Assembly: GCF_014850975.1 (NCBI RefSeq)
Contig: NZ_JACXST010000001.1
Span: 1,364,001-1,428,000, forward strand
DNA from: Methylomonas fluvii
Lineage (GTDB): Bacteria > Pseudomonadota > Gammaproteobacteria > Methylococcales > Methylomonadaceae
Direction of reading: 5' to 3'
Length of the DNA stretch: 64,000 bases
The notes under the pieces are model-generated. The model saw only the letters and a program-made list of their open reading frames with translations. It had not been told where the DNA came from and did no database searches. The number at the start of each line of letters is the position of its first letter. Position 1 is the stretch's first letter. Made by a program: the position numbers and the translations under genes. Shown piece after piece: positions 27,652 to 37,999 of this stretch.

Positions 27652-28358
27652 TGTTGCAATTGTTCGCGGTCGCTCTGGGCGGCGCCATTGGCTCCATGTT
27701 GCGCTATCTGGCCTCCAGCGGCGTGTATCTGTGGCTGGGCCGGGGCTTCCCTTACGGCACTTTGACTGTCAATTTGCTAGGCTCATTTTTGATCGGGCTG
27801 ATGACCGAAGCGCTGATTCTGCAACGTCTGACGATTGCGTTGGAATACCGCACCGCGATTTTGGTCGGCGTGATGGGCGGTTTTACCACCTTTTCCAGCT
27901 TTTCCCTGGAAACCTATTATTTGCTCGAACAAGGCCAAATCGGCAAGGCTGGCTTGAATATTGTCGCCAGTGTATTTGGCTGTCTATTGGCGGTATGGGC
28001 CGGTCTGGCCTTGGGCAAGGGGCTATTTTTCTATTCGCAGGGCACATTCCGACTATTCGACTGGCCGTTTCCCTATGCATTGGCGCTGGTCAATAGTATC
28101 GGTGCGTTTTTGATTGGTATCGTCGCCACCGTTTTGATGCACAAGCTCGCTATTTCGATAGAGTACCGGGCGATTTTGGTGACCGTTTTGATCGGCCTGT
28201 TCGTCACTCTGTCCGGCTTATATTTGATTCTCTACCTACTGGAAAGTGGTCATTCCTTCGAATCGCACATGGGGGCAATGCTGACCGTTTTTCTAAGCAA
28301 CATCATGTTTTGCGCCGCCGCACTATGGTTGGGCTTATGGTTGGGCAAGCAGGTATAG
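27651..28358 (+). CDS. crcB: Fused two-lobed CrcB/Fluc fluoride channel, second half lacking the first helix
   Basis: A 235-residue membrane protein, about twice the usual Fluc length. Residues 1-125 are a full four-helix CrcB with the signature NLLGSF (41-46) and GGFTTFSSFSLE (76-87). Residues 139-235 align with residues 32-125 (PFPYALALVNSIGAFLIG against GFPYGTLTVNLLGSFLIG), so the second half starts at helix 2 and has only three helices. By helix count the second half should face the opposite way, reproducing in one chain the antiparallel dimer of Fluc. Its GLFVTLSGLY replaces GGFTTFSSFS, so one pore is probably dead. The role is export of toxic fluoride. No fluoride riboswitch is visible; the gene is coupled to orn. 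Confidence 0.85.
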   Translation: MLQLFAVALGGAIGSMLRYLASSGVYLWLGRGFPYGTLTVNLLGSFLIGLMTEALILQRLTIALEYRTAILVGVMGGFTTFSSFSLETYYLLEQGQIGKAGLNIVASVFGCLLAVWAGLALGKGLFFYSQGTFRLFDWPFPYALALVNSIGAFLIGIVATVLMHKLAISIEYRAILVTVLIGLFVTLSGLYLILYLLESGHSFESHMGAMLTVFLSNIMFCAAALWLGLWLGKQV

Positions 28359-29672
<1,314 letters not shown>

Positions 29673-29829
29673 CTTACAATCAGTCAGGTCTTTGGCGGCA
29701 GTGAAATAGTTTGGATGCGAAACTATCATCGGGTATTATCGCCGCCGAGGCCGCTAAATCAGTCAAAAATCAATAGTTTGCCGATTTAACAGATGCCTCG
29801 TAAATTGAAAACTATAACGAGGGGGTATT

Positions 29830-30219
29830 ATGAGTGAAGCAAATGAAGTGCAAGGACCATCTTTGTATGAACGCATCGGCGGTGAAGCGGCGGTGAATGC
29901 CGCAGTGGATGTGTTTTACGGCAAAGTGATGGGGGATTTTCGAATCAACCGCTTTTTTGAAAGAACCGACATGGCGAAACAAGCCGAGCATTTAAAAACT
30001 TTTATGACGGTGGCTTTCGGTGGTCCCAACAACTACACCGGACGTTCCTTGCGCGACGGCCATGCCCGCTTGGTAAAAATGGGTTTGAACGACTCCCATT
30101 TCGACGCCGTCATGGAGCATCTGGGCGCGACCATGCAAGAGCTGAATGTGCCTGCCGAACTCATCGCGGAAGCCGCGGCACTGGTGGAAAGCGTTAGAGG
30201 CGAAGTGCTGGGTAAATAG
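29830..30219 (+). CDS. Group 1 truncated haemoglobin
   Basis: A 129-residue 2-over-2 globin. The start SLYERIGGEAAVNAAVDVFY has the group 1 GG motif and B10 tyrosine (Y30); H78 in GRSLRDGHARL is the proximal haem ligand, and FGGP (63-66) is the conserved turn. Such globins bind O2 or NO, with proposed roles in NO detoxification or oxygen handling. A GAGGGGG ribosome site precedes the ATG. It has its own terminator-like hairpin and appears to be monocistronic. Confidence 0.93.
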   Translation: MSEANEVQGPSLYERIGGEAAVNAAVDVFYGKVMGDFRINRFFERTDMAKQAEHLKTFMTVAFGGPNNYTGRSLRDGHARLVKMGLNDSHFDAVMEHLGATMQELNVPAELIAEAAALVESVRGEVLGK

Positions 30220-30227
30220 AATTGGTT

Positions 30228-30262
30228 CCGCTACCTGGGTGCCTGTGCAAATCGGGTAGCGG
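30228..30262. terminator. Hairpin between convergent haemoglobin and chemoreceptor genes
   Basis: CCGCTACC (30228-30235) pairs with GGTAGCGG (30255-30262) around a 19-base loop, followed on the plus strand by CTTCTCTT. The T run is weak, but the position between two convergent genes supports a shared terminator. Confidence 0.55.
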
Positions 30263-30271
30263 CTTCTCTTG

Positions 30272-32302
30272 CTAGATATTCAGTTTGAATTGCGTGGTTA
30301 GTTTTTGTAAGTTTTCCGCCAGCTGATTCAACTGGCGGGCTTCGGCGGTAGTCTGATTCGCCCCGTTACTGGTGTGCTCCGATAAATTGGTAATGTGGAC
30401 GATATTCCGATTGATTTCCTCGGTCACGGCCGTTTGTTCTTCGGCCGCGCTGGCAATTTGCAGGTTCATCGCGTCGATGGTTTCCACCGATTGGCTGATC
30501 GCTTCCAGGGATTGCATCGCCTCCCGAGATTTCTCCACACCTATATGAGCCTGCGTACGGCTTTGCTGCATCACGGCGACCGCCTTGCGCGATCCGGCCT
30601 GTAATTCGCCTATCATATTTTCGATTACGGCAGTCGATTCTTGGGTACGGCTTGCCAGGCTACGAACTTCATCCGCCACTACCGCAAAACCGCGCCCGTG
30701 TTCGCCGGCGCGGGCGGCTTCAATGGCGGCATTCAATGCCAATAAGTTGGTTTGTTCGGCGATACTTTTAATCACATCCACCAAAGAGCCTATGGATTCG
30801 CTGCTTTTTTCCAGGCTTTGAATCACATTGGCGGCGCCTTCGATGTCTTTAGCCAATTGGCTGATTGATGTTGTGGCGCTTGCCACTATGCTCTGACCGT
30901 TTTTTGTTTGCTCGTTAGCGGTACTGGCCGCTTGGGCCGCAGTATTGGTAGTGGAGGCAACGTCCTGGATGGTAGCGCTCATCTGGTTCACCGCGGTCGC
31001 GACCGAGGTGGTTTCTTCGCGTTGCCGGTCGAGATGAATCGCGCTTTGGTTGGCAACTGTGTAGACTTTTTGCGCCGACGTATGTAATTCGGCACTGGTA
31101 TGAATAATTTCTTTCAGCAAAGCCGAACTGGTGTCTATCATGGCGTTGAAGTTTTCGGCAATCTCCCGCATTTCATCGTTGGCATCGATATGTATTCTCG
31201 CGCTCAGATCGTTTTGGGCAACGCGTTTAGTTGCGAGGTTAATTGCGGTTATGTTGCGACTGACCGACTTGGTCAAGCCCAACAATAGCACAATGACCAC
31301 CAACAACACCCCGAGTAGTCCGGCCAGCGTAAATTGTAAAAATCGGTCGGCCGCCGCGCTGCGGGTGCGAAAAAGCAGGTCGAGTTCCGCTATCAGTCCG
31401 CTGTAGAGTTGGTAGGACTGGGTGATGGCTTGGGTGGAGGTTTCGAATACTGTATCGCTACCAACGGAAATGGTTTCGCTTTCGACCAATTGCTGGCGTA
31501 GTAAACCGAGCATGGTTTGTAAGGCTGTTTGGTAGTTTTCATGGGTGCCGTGCAAATTTCGCGACACCTCGGGGGTTTCCGCAAACGCCACGGCCAAGCC
31601 TTCATCCACCTTGCGGGCATAGGTTTCTATATTGGCGATTAAGATCAACAGCTTGGTCAAGGATTGCGGCGTGTGGCTGCCCTTGGCGGCGATGCCGGAT
31701 GCCAGAGCCCGTGTTTGCCCCATCACTTCGATTAATTCGGGCAAATCGGACGTTAGTACGAAGCCCATATGAAAGCTATCCAGCTTGGGGTCGAGAATGA
31801 TGCCGGATGTATTCGAAATATGGTTTAGTAGCTTCAAACCATCGGCAATCAACAGGTTATGAGCGCTTATCGCCGCACTTAACTCTTGATCCTGAGAATG
31901 TGTTTTGATGTCGTTCCATTGTTGGCGGAGCTTGGCGAGCATGTCGTCGGTTTGCAAGGCCTCATGCAGTTCGCGGTCGGTTTTTTCAAGCTCCGCAAAA
32001 TAGCCATCGATTTCTTCGCGTTTACTAGTGATGCGTTCCTTAAATTGGGTTGCGCCGTTGCGAAATGCGTTGGTCATGCCTCGATGCTGCTGAATGTGCT
32101 CGATGGGTTTCCTGAGGGCGGCGATGTAACTTAGGCCATGGCGTTCTTGCTCCAAGGAGTCGATTTCCGTCTGAAATTGCCTGATCAAGGTGCCGGCCAT
32201 GAACAGCATGGGGATCAGCACGATGCTGAAGAGCAGCGCAAATTTTGCGGGATAGCGGAGCCTATCCATCAAGGCGATTGCGGGCGAAATAACAAAATCC
32301 AT
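30272..32302 (-). CDS. Methyl-accepting chemotaxis protein
   Basis: A 676-residue chemoreceptor. TM1 lies at about 19-40 and TM2 at about 325-348; between them is a roughly 285-residue helical periplasmic domain with [10 protein letters not shown] near its start, not a simple four-helix-bundle length, perhaps a NIT-like double bundle. HAMP and the methyl-accepting signalling domain follow, with the conserved hairpin [20 protein letters not shown]. There is no C-terminal pentapeptide for CheR/CheB tethering. The ligand is unknown; nitrate/nitrite-type sensing is one possibility. No che genes are nearby. Confidence 0.92.
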   Translation of the reverse strand: MDFVISPAIALMDRLRYPAKFALLFSIVLIPMLFMAGTLIRQFQTEIDSLEQERHGLSYIAALRKPIEHIQQHRGMTNAFRNGATQFKERITSKREEIDGYFAELEKTDRELHEALQTDDMLAKLRQQWNDIKTHSQDQELSAAISAHNLLIADGLKLLNHISNTSGIILDPKLDSFHMGFVLTSDLPELIEVMGQTRALASGIAAKGSHTPQSLTKLLILIANIETYARKVDEGLAVAFAETPEVSRNLHGTHENYQTALQTMLGLLRQQLVESETISVGSDTVFETSTQAITQSYQLYSGLIAELDLLFRTRSAAADRFLQFTLAGLLGVLLVVIVLLLGLTKSVSRNITAINLATKRVAQNDLSARIHIDANDEMREIAENFNAMIDTSSALLKEIIHTSAELHTSAQKVYTVANQSAIHLDRQREETTSVATAVNQMSATIQDVASTTNTAAQAASTANEQTKNGQSIVASATTSISQLAKDIEGAANVIQSLEKSSESIGSLVDVIKSIAEQTNLLALNAAIEAARAGEHGRGFAVVADEVRSLASRTQESTAVIENMIGELQAGSRKAVAVMQQSRTQAHIGVEKSREAMQSLEAISQSVETIDAMNLQIASAAEEQTAVTEEINRNIVHITNLSEHTSNGANQTTAEARQLNQLAENLQKLTTQFKLNI

Positions 32303-32421
32303 AGTTAAGATCCTGGCGATGTTGTTGAGGCGCGTGTGTTGGAAACTATAGCTGTTTTACGTTTATTGGAAAGTATCTAGTAAATTTAATTGGTGGCGTG
32401 CGTGTTAGCCAGTTTTATGTT

Positions 32422-32700
32422 CTACAGGCGGGCAATTAGCAGGATCGCCACCGAAATGATTAAACAGCTTCCCGCCAGCCAAGCGCCTGGACGGGACGGC
32501 TTTTTCGAAATTCGCAGCATGATGAGGGTTGTCAGGGAAATCAGTAAGGTCGGATACGCTATCGTGATCGCCAACGCCGGCAGCGCAGTGTTTGGACCGG
32601 CTTCTTCAAGCGTGTAATAGCTGAAACAGCCTAAACCGGGCAGGGCTAGTATCAGCGCCAAAATCAATAATTTATGATAGAACGCATTCACGGTATACAC
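32422..32700 (-). CDS. Small hypothetical membrane protein
   Basis: A 92-residue protein with three likely membrane helices (about 10-28, 40-62, 72-91) and short loops containing Lys/Arg (RISKKPSRPG) on what should be the cytoplasmic side. I do not recognise a family. It lies 121 bases upstream of the chemoreceptor start on the same strand and may or may not share a transcript with it. Confidence 0.55.
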   Translation of the reverse strand: MYTVNAFYHKLLILALILALPGLGCFSYYTLEEAGPNTALPALAITIAYPTLLISLTTLIMLRISKKPSRPGAWLAGSCLIISVAILLIARL

Positions 32701-32881
32701 CTATCTTGGTTATGTTGCGAAATGTATATGACTTGCCGGAAACTTAATCATGGCTGGCCTGAAGTAGCGCTTCTATAGGGCGGGAAAATTTGCCTAAAGC
32801 CTGATTTATTGGATTATGATGCACTGAAACTTGCAAGATGGCGGTTATTTTTGGCCGTCTAACCCGCTTTGAGGAGTAGTG

Positions 32882-33607
32882 ATGCAATACGATTCCGGCG
32901 TTTGCCAAACATTGGTAGCTTTTAGTTTGGGTTTTTGGCTATTGCCATGCGCTTCGGCGGAACTCACTCGAGAAGGTGTTATCGCGATTATAGCCGAGGC
33001 CGGCAGTCAGCAGCCGAACTTGATCAAGAAAGACCTGTCGGGTTTGGATTTATCCGGAATCGATTTCAATAAAGCCGACATGTTTTCCAGCAATCTTGAC
33101 GGTGCAAAGCTAACGGCGGCCAGGTTGGTGGGTGTCAATCTCAATCTTGCGCAGATGCGTAATGTGAATTTGCAGAATGCCAATTTATCCTCTGCCAGCC
33201 TCTATGGTGTACTGATGGATTATGCCGATTTATCCGGCGCGGACCTGAGCCGCAGTCGCGTGACCGGATCGCTGAACAATGTCAATTTCGCCGGCGCCAA
33301 ATTAAAACAGGCCAATTTAGGTCCCAATTCGGCGAGCCCGCGGCAACTGCGCGATAAGCTGGAAATGAACAATGCCATACTGAACAATGCGGATTTGAGC
33401 GACGCTAATTTTAATTATGCGTTGATGAGCAATACATCACTCCGCAATGCCAATTTGAGCGGCGGTCAGTTTATCTGGGCCGACTTGTCCGGCGCCAATT
33501 TAGACGGTGCGACTATTTCCGGCGCGGATTTTAGAAGTGCCAAGTTTGATGATGCAAATTTGACTAATGTGAAAGGGGCCGATACCGCCCTGGGCTTTAA
33601 AAAATGA
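32882..33607 (+). CDS. Secreted pentapeptide-repeat protein
   Basis: A 241-residue protein with a signal peptide (about 1-25, LPCASA-ELTRE) and an array of A(D/N)LxX pentapeptides from about residue 48 to 235, for example ADLSGADLSR, ANLSGG and ADLSGANLDG, which fold as a right-handed quadrilateral beta-helix. A break around 143-160 (PNSASPRQLRDKLEM) interrupts the helix. I chose the ATG at 32882 because GAGGAG lies 5 bases upstream. The signal peptide places it in the periplasm, unlike the cytoplasmic Qnr/MfpA gyrase-protecting members. Function unknown. Confidence 0.85.
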   Translation: MQYDSGVCQTLVAFSLGFWLLPCASAELTREGVIAIIAEAGSQQPNLIKKDLSGLDLSGIDFNKADMFSSNLDGAKLTAARLVGVNLNLAQMRNVNLQNANLSSASLYGVLMDYADLSGADLSRSRVTGSLNNVNFAGAKLKQANLGPNSASPRQLRDKLEMNNAILNNADLSDANFNYALMSNTSLRNANLSGGQFIWADLSGANLDGATISGADFRSAKFDDANLTNVKGADTALGFKK

Positions 33608-33657
33608 GCTTAAATTCGTCGGTCCGGTAGGACAGGCTGAGTTCAAACAAAAGCTCA

Positions 33658-34440
33658 TTAAGATATTGTTGCGATCATTGCGCCGGGTGTCGATAAGCGC
33701 AAAGCCGACAAAGCGGGTAGCGGATAGAAGCCCTCGCAATCACTATCGGCAAAATGCGCGTCATCGGCAAAAACTATGTTCAATTGCGATGTCAGTCGGT
33801 TGGGTACACGATACCAAGGCATTAAACCGGCCGGTTGAGCATCGACTGGGCCCGTTGCCTTGAAATCCAGCCTGCCTTGCTCATTGCAATAGGCCATTTG
33901 CGTACAGGCATTGGCAATAAAATTCAGCCGTTTCCAGCCGCGCAGTTTGGCATGCCAGCGCGACTGGTCTTGCTTGCGATTTTCCAGAAACGCCGCGTAA
34001 TTGCTTCCCGATAAAACCGATTCCACTTCATACGCAAAAGTCAGCGCCTGGCTAAAGCTCCATTCGCTGGGAATCCCGGCATGCACCAACGTAAAATTAA
34101 GCTTGGAATCCTGATGAATCAGGCTACGCAGTCTTAGCCATTTCAATAATTCGTCCCGGTCCGGGGCGTTAAGAATTTCATCCAATGTATCGTCCGGGTC
34201 CAATGGCGCATAGCCCAGCGCAACGCTCAAGAGATGAAGCTCTTGTTTGCCCAATACCACAACAGCCGCTTTGCCCAGGCTTTTCACGTAACGCAGTACT
34301 TGCAAAGATTCCGGCCCGTGATTGACAAGATTGCCGGCAAACCACAGCCGGTCTTCCAATGGGTCAAAGCCGATGGTGGTCAGCAGTTGCATCAGTGCCC
34401 GGTAATCGCCGTTTACGCTGCCGATGGCATAGGTAGTCAT
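33658..34440 (-). CDS. ApaH-like protein with all but one metal ligand lost (pseudoenzyme)
   Basis: A 260-residue protein that aligns along its length with diadenosine tetraphosphatase ApaH (for example SLQVLRYVKSLGKAAVVVLG and LLKWLRLRSLI). Yet the phosphoesterase motifs are changed: GDVHG is GSVNG (7-11), GDLVARG is GNLVNHG (36-42), GNHD is GKQE (64-67), and FGHW is FADD (224-227). Only HAG (120-122) remains. It should therefore not bind two metals or cleave Ap4A. The reading frame is intact, so it is probably a kept protein with a binding or regulatory role rather than a dead gene. It converges with the pentapeptide-repeat gene. Confidence 0.85.
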   Translation of the reverse strand: MTTYAIGSVNGDYRALMQLLTTIGFDPLEDRLWFAGNLVNHGPESLQVLRYVKSLGKAAVVVLGKQELHLLSVALGYAPLDPDDTLDEILNAPDRDELLKWLRLRSLIHQDSKLNFTLVHAGIPSEWSFSQALTFAYEVESVLSGSNYAAFLENRKQDQSRWHAKLRGWKRLNFIANACTQMAYCNEQGRLDFKATGPVDAQPAGLMPWYRVPNRLTSQLNIVFADDAHFADSDCEGFYPLPALSALRLSTPGAMIATIS

Positions 34441-35004
34441 AGGTATTTAAATTCCAAAGCTAGGTCTGAACAAATGCCCGGCCATGATCGGAAGGGCAGT
34501 GCAAGGCCGGCATATTTTCTGAACCCTATCAATTTTGATGCCATCAATCTTGGTGCCGGATTTCTGCGGAAGATGATCCGGCTAACTCACTGATTATGCC
34601 TTGGAAACAGATGAAAAATTGGCAATATGCCGATGGGCATAACCTGTTAAAACGGGTTCGTTCCCCAACAAATTCGCAGTTTTACCGGTGAAATGTAAAG
34701 TAATCGACACGCTTTGTCGCGCTGATGAACAAAACCCATCATCCCTGTTGGTGATACTCAGACTGTCGCTTTATTCGACAAGCCGGCAAGGAATTTACTA
34801 TATGTAAAATCTATTGAAGCCATAAAAACAATCAATTTTCTTTGCTCCAGGAGTTTGTTCACAATGATCTCCAAGCTGGATAGGTTGAAGTTTCAATCAG
34901 ATTTCCAGTGAATAATTAACCCAGGCCGACATACCGTTCTTAACGAACGAAATGCAGAAATAGATAGGGCCGGGTTCATAACCATTATTACCAGGAGACC
35001 TATC
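34441..35004. other. Non-coding stretch upstream of a small secreted protein
   Basis: About 560 bases with no gene I can support. It contains the divergent promoter regions of the ApaH-like gene and of the 89-residue secreted protein. A small CGTTCTTAACGAACG palindrome sits near 34940, about 65 bases before the latter's start, and CAGGAGA at 34991-34997 is its ribosome site. I see no tRNA or known RNA element. Confidence 0.5.
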
Positions 35005-35274
35005 ATGAAAACCTTAAACACCATTCAATTGGCTATCGTCCTTACTGCCGCCCTTGTTTCGACGGGTGTTCAAGCACATGGTGATCGCACCATGTCCGGC
35101 AATTTTTTAAGTAGTTTGATTGCCGAAGTAGTGTACGACGATCCATCGTTCAACCGGGGCATACACGGTTATCCACATCCGCTTGCACCGGCAGTGGTAG
35201 CTGAAAAAGAGATGATTTATGTCGATAAGGCCCATGGTCAAGCTATTTATAGCTATCCCAGAAATACCAAATGA
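35005..35274 (+). CDS. Small secreted hypothetical protein
   Basis: An 89-residue protein with a clear signal peptide (MKTLNTIQLAIVLTAALVST, cleavage after VQA, about residue 24). The mature part is about 65 residues, rich in His and Tyr (HGYPHPL, IYSYPRNTK) and without Cys. A good CAGGAGA site precedes the ATG. I do not recognise the family. The repeat-bearing segment that follows does not belong to it. Confidence 0.65.
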   Translation: MKTLNTIQLAIVLTAALVSTGVQAHGDRTMSGNFLSSLIAEVVYDDPSFNRGIHGYPHPLAPAVVAEKEMIYVDKAHGQAIYSYPRNTK

Positions 35275-35344
35275 GCTCGACTTTTGGCGGGCGCTTCCGG
35301 GCGTTCCGCCAGTATCGCCCGAATAGTCACTTCGCTATGATGCT

Positions 35345-35400
35345 CGCGAAAGCGGGAATTCAATATTACCATTGGCTTCCCGTCTGCGCGGGAGCGACGA
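35345..35400. repeat. REP-like palindrome pair
   Basis: CGCGAAAGCGGGAATTCA (35345-35362) is followed by TTCCCGTCTGCGCGGGAGCGACGA (from 35377). The second unit matches the element at 52335-52358 over CCCG-CTG-GCGGGAGCGACGA with two differences, so the window holds two members of one dispersed family. Confidence 0.7.
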
Positions 35401-35516
35401 TTGTTAAGGGCCGGGTTAAAAGATTCTTGCCTTCTCGGGAACCAAGGCTTTAGGGGAGTCTACGAGCATGGTTGAAAATCTTGAAAAGGTTTAAACCAGC
35501 TAATTGGAGTACGAGC

Positions 35517-35924
35517 TTACAAAGCTCGTACTAATAGCACCGGCATCCAGGGGATTGCCAGCAGCAGAAAGCCGGTAAACCAGATGTCGAATGTAGGGCG
35601 CAACGCTGGGGCTTCCAGTTGGTCGGCGGCCGGATTGCTGGGGGCGAATATTAATACCAAAGCGACTAACAGCATTAACGGCGGCGCAAACAAAAATCCC
35701 AGCAATATTCCCCAGGCCGAAGAGCCGATGTCGCGGCAGCGTTTTATCATGGCGGATACACCGAATAAGCCGCATGCCAAGGCGATAATCAGGTAGAAAG
35801 GCACGGCATATTCGTCGGACGATCCGCTGGTCGTTATCTGATGCGCATACAAGGGTAGTGCCAAAGCATTGAGCAAAGCAGGCAGCCCTAAAGCTATATA
35901 TCGAGAGCGGTCGTAACGCAGCAT
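35517..35924 (-). CDS. DUF805-like small membrane protein
   Basis: A 135-residue protein with four probable membrane helices (about 10-27, 42-60, 70-95, 113-133). The cytoplasmic loop IKRCRDIGSSAWG resembles the RRLHDIGRSGW signature of DUF805/YhaH proteins. DUF805 proteins have no established function. It stands alone, divergent from the HD-GYP gene. Confidence 0.65.
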   Translation of the reverse strand: MLRYDRSRYIALGLPALLNALALPLYAHQITTSGSSDEYAVPFYLIIALACGLFGVSAMIKRCRDIGSSAWGILLGFLFAPPLMLLVALVLIFAPSNPAADQLEAPALRPTFDIWFTGFLLLAIPWMPVLLVRAL

Positions 35925-36172
35925 GGTTCTATATATTCCCTAAATTTACCGTTAACCGGATCGACTAGGGTAGCTCAGCGGCTGACGATTGCCAATTTTT
36001 GCGTGTTTTTTGATAATCCCGGCACGATCTTCATAAGTATTCAGGGATTGTTTTAGTGGCTTTATCGGTTACTGCTCTGACCACGACCACTGCTGATACA
36101 CTTACAGCGAGCCCGGTCCTATTCATAACGGGTATGCCGCCATTCAGTAGCAATCCGCCAGGCAAATGCGCA

Positions 36173-37381
36173 ATGATCAAAAAAATTGATGTAGCCGACC
36201 TGAAGCCCAAAATGTTTATCCACGACATCAACTGTCCGTGGATAAACCACCCGTTCTTGCGCAGCAGCTTTTTGATCGAATCCGCTCAAGACATCGAAAA
36301 AATTGCTGCCTACGGCATTCGCCAGGTTTACATAGACACCACGCTTGGTCCGGATATGCCGGAAGCTCCAACCGTTCATGATATAAATCGGCAGCTTGAC
36401 GCGCATATGCAGCACTTGGGGCGCACGCTGAAAACTGTACCGCCGCCGCTGGTTAGCGTCGAAAAGGAACGGGTAAAAGCCAAGCAAGTCTGCCGCGAAG
36501 CCAACCGCATCGTACACAACGTCCTCCAGGATTGCCGCTTGGGTAAGCAGGTCGAATTGGAGCAGGTAGAGCCGGTAGTTTCCGGCATCATCGATTCGAT
36601 TTTCCGTAACCCGGACGCCATAGTCAGCCTGCTCAGAATCAAGCAGGCTGATAAATATACTTTTCAGCATTCCGTGGCGGTCGGCACGTTGCTGATTAGT
36701 TTTTGCAGAGCTTTGGACATAGACCGTAAACTTATCGAGCAGGTCGGCCTTGGCGGTTTGTTGCACGACATCGGCAAAATGCAGGTGCCGAATAACATCC
36801 TCAATAAACCTGGAAAACTGACGGAAAGCGAATTCGAGATCATGAAAAATCATGTGCGCTACGGCTGTCAGTTATTGGAGAAAACGCCGGGCATTTCACC
36901 CATTACGCTCAATGTCGCCGCCGAACACCACGAATGCTACAACGGTAGCGGTTATCCATTAGGCCTGAAGGGCGATGAAATCAGTCTGTATGGGCAGATG
37001 GCTGCGGTCGTGGACGTATACGATGCATTAACGTCCACGCGCATCTATCACGCCGGCATCGAACCCACCGAAGTGTTGAGAAAGTTATTGGAATGGAGCG
37101 ACGATCATTTCAATCTGACGCTGGTACATCAATTTATTCGCAGCATCGGCATTTACCCGGTCGGCACCTTGGTGCGGCTGGAGAGCGGCTATCTGGCCGT
37201 CGTAGTCGAACAACATCATGAAAACCTGCTGCATCCCCGGGTGAGAGTGGTATTCAATGCCCGGACTCGCTGTTACACGCCTCCGGCAGATTTCGATCTG
37301 TCCAAACCCGGTTGTGATGACCGTATCACCACGTTTGAGGTGCCAGCGAAATGTGGGATCGATCCTCAGCGCTATTTATAG
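36173..37381 (+). CDS. HD-GYP cyclic-di-GMP phosphodiesterase with DUF3391 N-terminus
   Basis: A 402-residue cytoplasmic protein. Residues 1-130 form the DUF3391 domain, starting MIKKIDVADLKPKMFIHD as is usual for the family, which is why I place the start at 36173; the frame is open 39 codons further up without family likeness. The HD-GYP domain holds H166, HD at 198-199, HH at 252-253 and GYP at 260-262. These metal-binding residues are intact, so it should hydrolyse cyclic di-GMP to pGpG or GMP, linking to motility and biofilm control. Oligoribonuclease at 27106 would clear the pGpG product. Confidence 0.92.
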   Translation: MIKKIDVADLKPKMFIHDINCPWINHPFLRSSFLIESAQDIEKIAAYGIRQVYIDTTLGPDMPEAPTVHDINRQLDAHMQHLGRTLKTVPPPLVSVEKERVKAKQVCREANRIVHNVLQDCRLGKQVELEQVEPVVSGIIDSIFRNPDAIVSLLRIKQADKYTFQHSVAVGTLLISFCRALDIDRKLIEQVGLGGLLHDIGKMQVPNNILNKPGKLTESEFEIMKNHVRYGCQLLEKTPGISPITLNVAAEHHECYNGSGYPLGLKGDEISLYGQMAAVVDVYDALTSTRIYHAGIEPTEVLRKLLEWSDDHFNLTLVHQFIRSIGIYPVGTLVRLESGYLAVVVEQHHENLLHPRVRVVFNARTRCYTPPADFDLSKPGCDDRITTFEVPAKCGIDPQRYL

Positions 37382-37414
37382 CCACGGTGAAGTTGCCGTC
37401 TGATTTTTATGGCG

Positions 37415-37446
37415 CTGTATTGGGCTACTCACGTAGCCCAATACAG
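37415..37446. terminator. Perfect 14-base hairpin between convergent genes
   Basis: CTGTATTGGGCTAC and GTAGCCCAATACAG are exact reverse complements around the 4-base loop TCAC. It sits between the HD-GYP gene and the converging 113-residue gene. There is no clear T run on either side, so it may be a factor-assisted terminator or an RNA stabiliser. Confidence 0.6.
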
Positions 37447-37474
37447 GATTATGCATGTTTTGGCTGGCAATCAG

Positions 37475-37816
37475 CTATTCAGCTTCTGTAGCGATAGGCT
37501 CGCCTGATTCATCGACTGGCTGCACAAATTCAAACAACTTGGAACCGGCATTAATCACTTCGACGTTACCTTGAAAACCACTGCGCGCAGCAACATTTTT
37601 GCAGAATGTTCTTTTGATAAAGCCGGTCGTACATTTATTGGTGCCGTTGCTCAGATCGTCGGCTATGGTCCAGCCATCGGGACAAATAATCGTGGGAATA
37701 TCGAACGTTTTGCACACCGGTTTAGGTGTCGTGCCGCCGCCGGTTGGCTGGGCATGGGCAATAGCGCTGACGCCGAACAAAATAGTGCTTAGGAAAAATA
37801 ATTTTGGCGTTTTCAT
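37475..37816 (-). CDS. Secreted Cys-containing hypothetical protein
   Basis: A 113-residue protein with a signal peptide (MKTPKLFFLSTILFGVSAIA, cleavage after AHA, about residue 22). The mature part has four cysteines (VCKTF, IICPDG, KCTTG, FCKN), suited to two disulfides in the periplasm. I do not recognise the family. It stands alone and converges on the HD-GYP gene. Confidence 0.65.
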   Translation of the reverse strand: MKTPKLFFLSTILFGVSAIAHAQPTGGGTTPKPVCKTFDIPTIICPDGWTIADDLSNGTNKCTTGFIKRTFCKNVAARSGFQGNVEVINAGSKLFEFVQPVDESGEPIATEAE

Positions 37817-37999
37817 ATGATACCTCTTCGATGATGATCATTGATCAAGCTCCCTGGGATGGGGTGGCATGAAGAATCCCTTTCGAAGAGGAGATTAAGA
37901 TTTAGGCTCGAATTTTGATATGAACTATTCCATCCGCGCCGGTGGGATTAATTCACAGCTATTTCCAACGCTAATGCAGTTATTTGAGCAGCTTTTAGG

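Noticed and set aside
35970-36000. tRNA-like GGGTAGCTCAGCGG near the HD-GYP promoter
   Set aside because: No matching anticodon arm, T-loop GTTCGA or acceptor pairing follows within tRNA distance.
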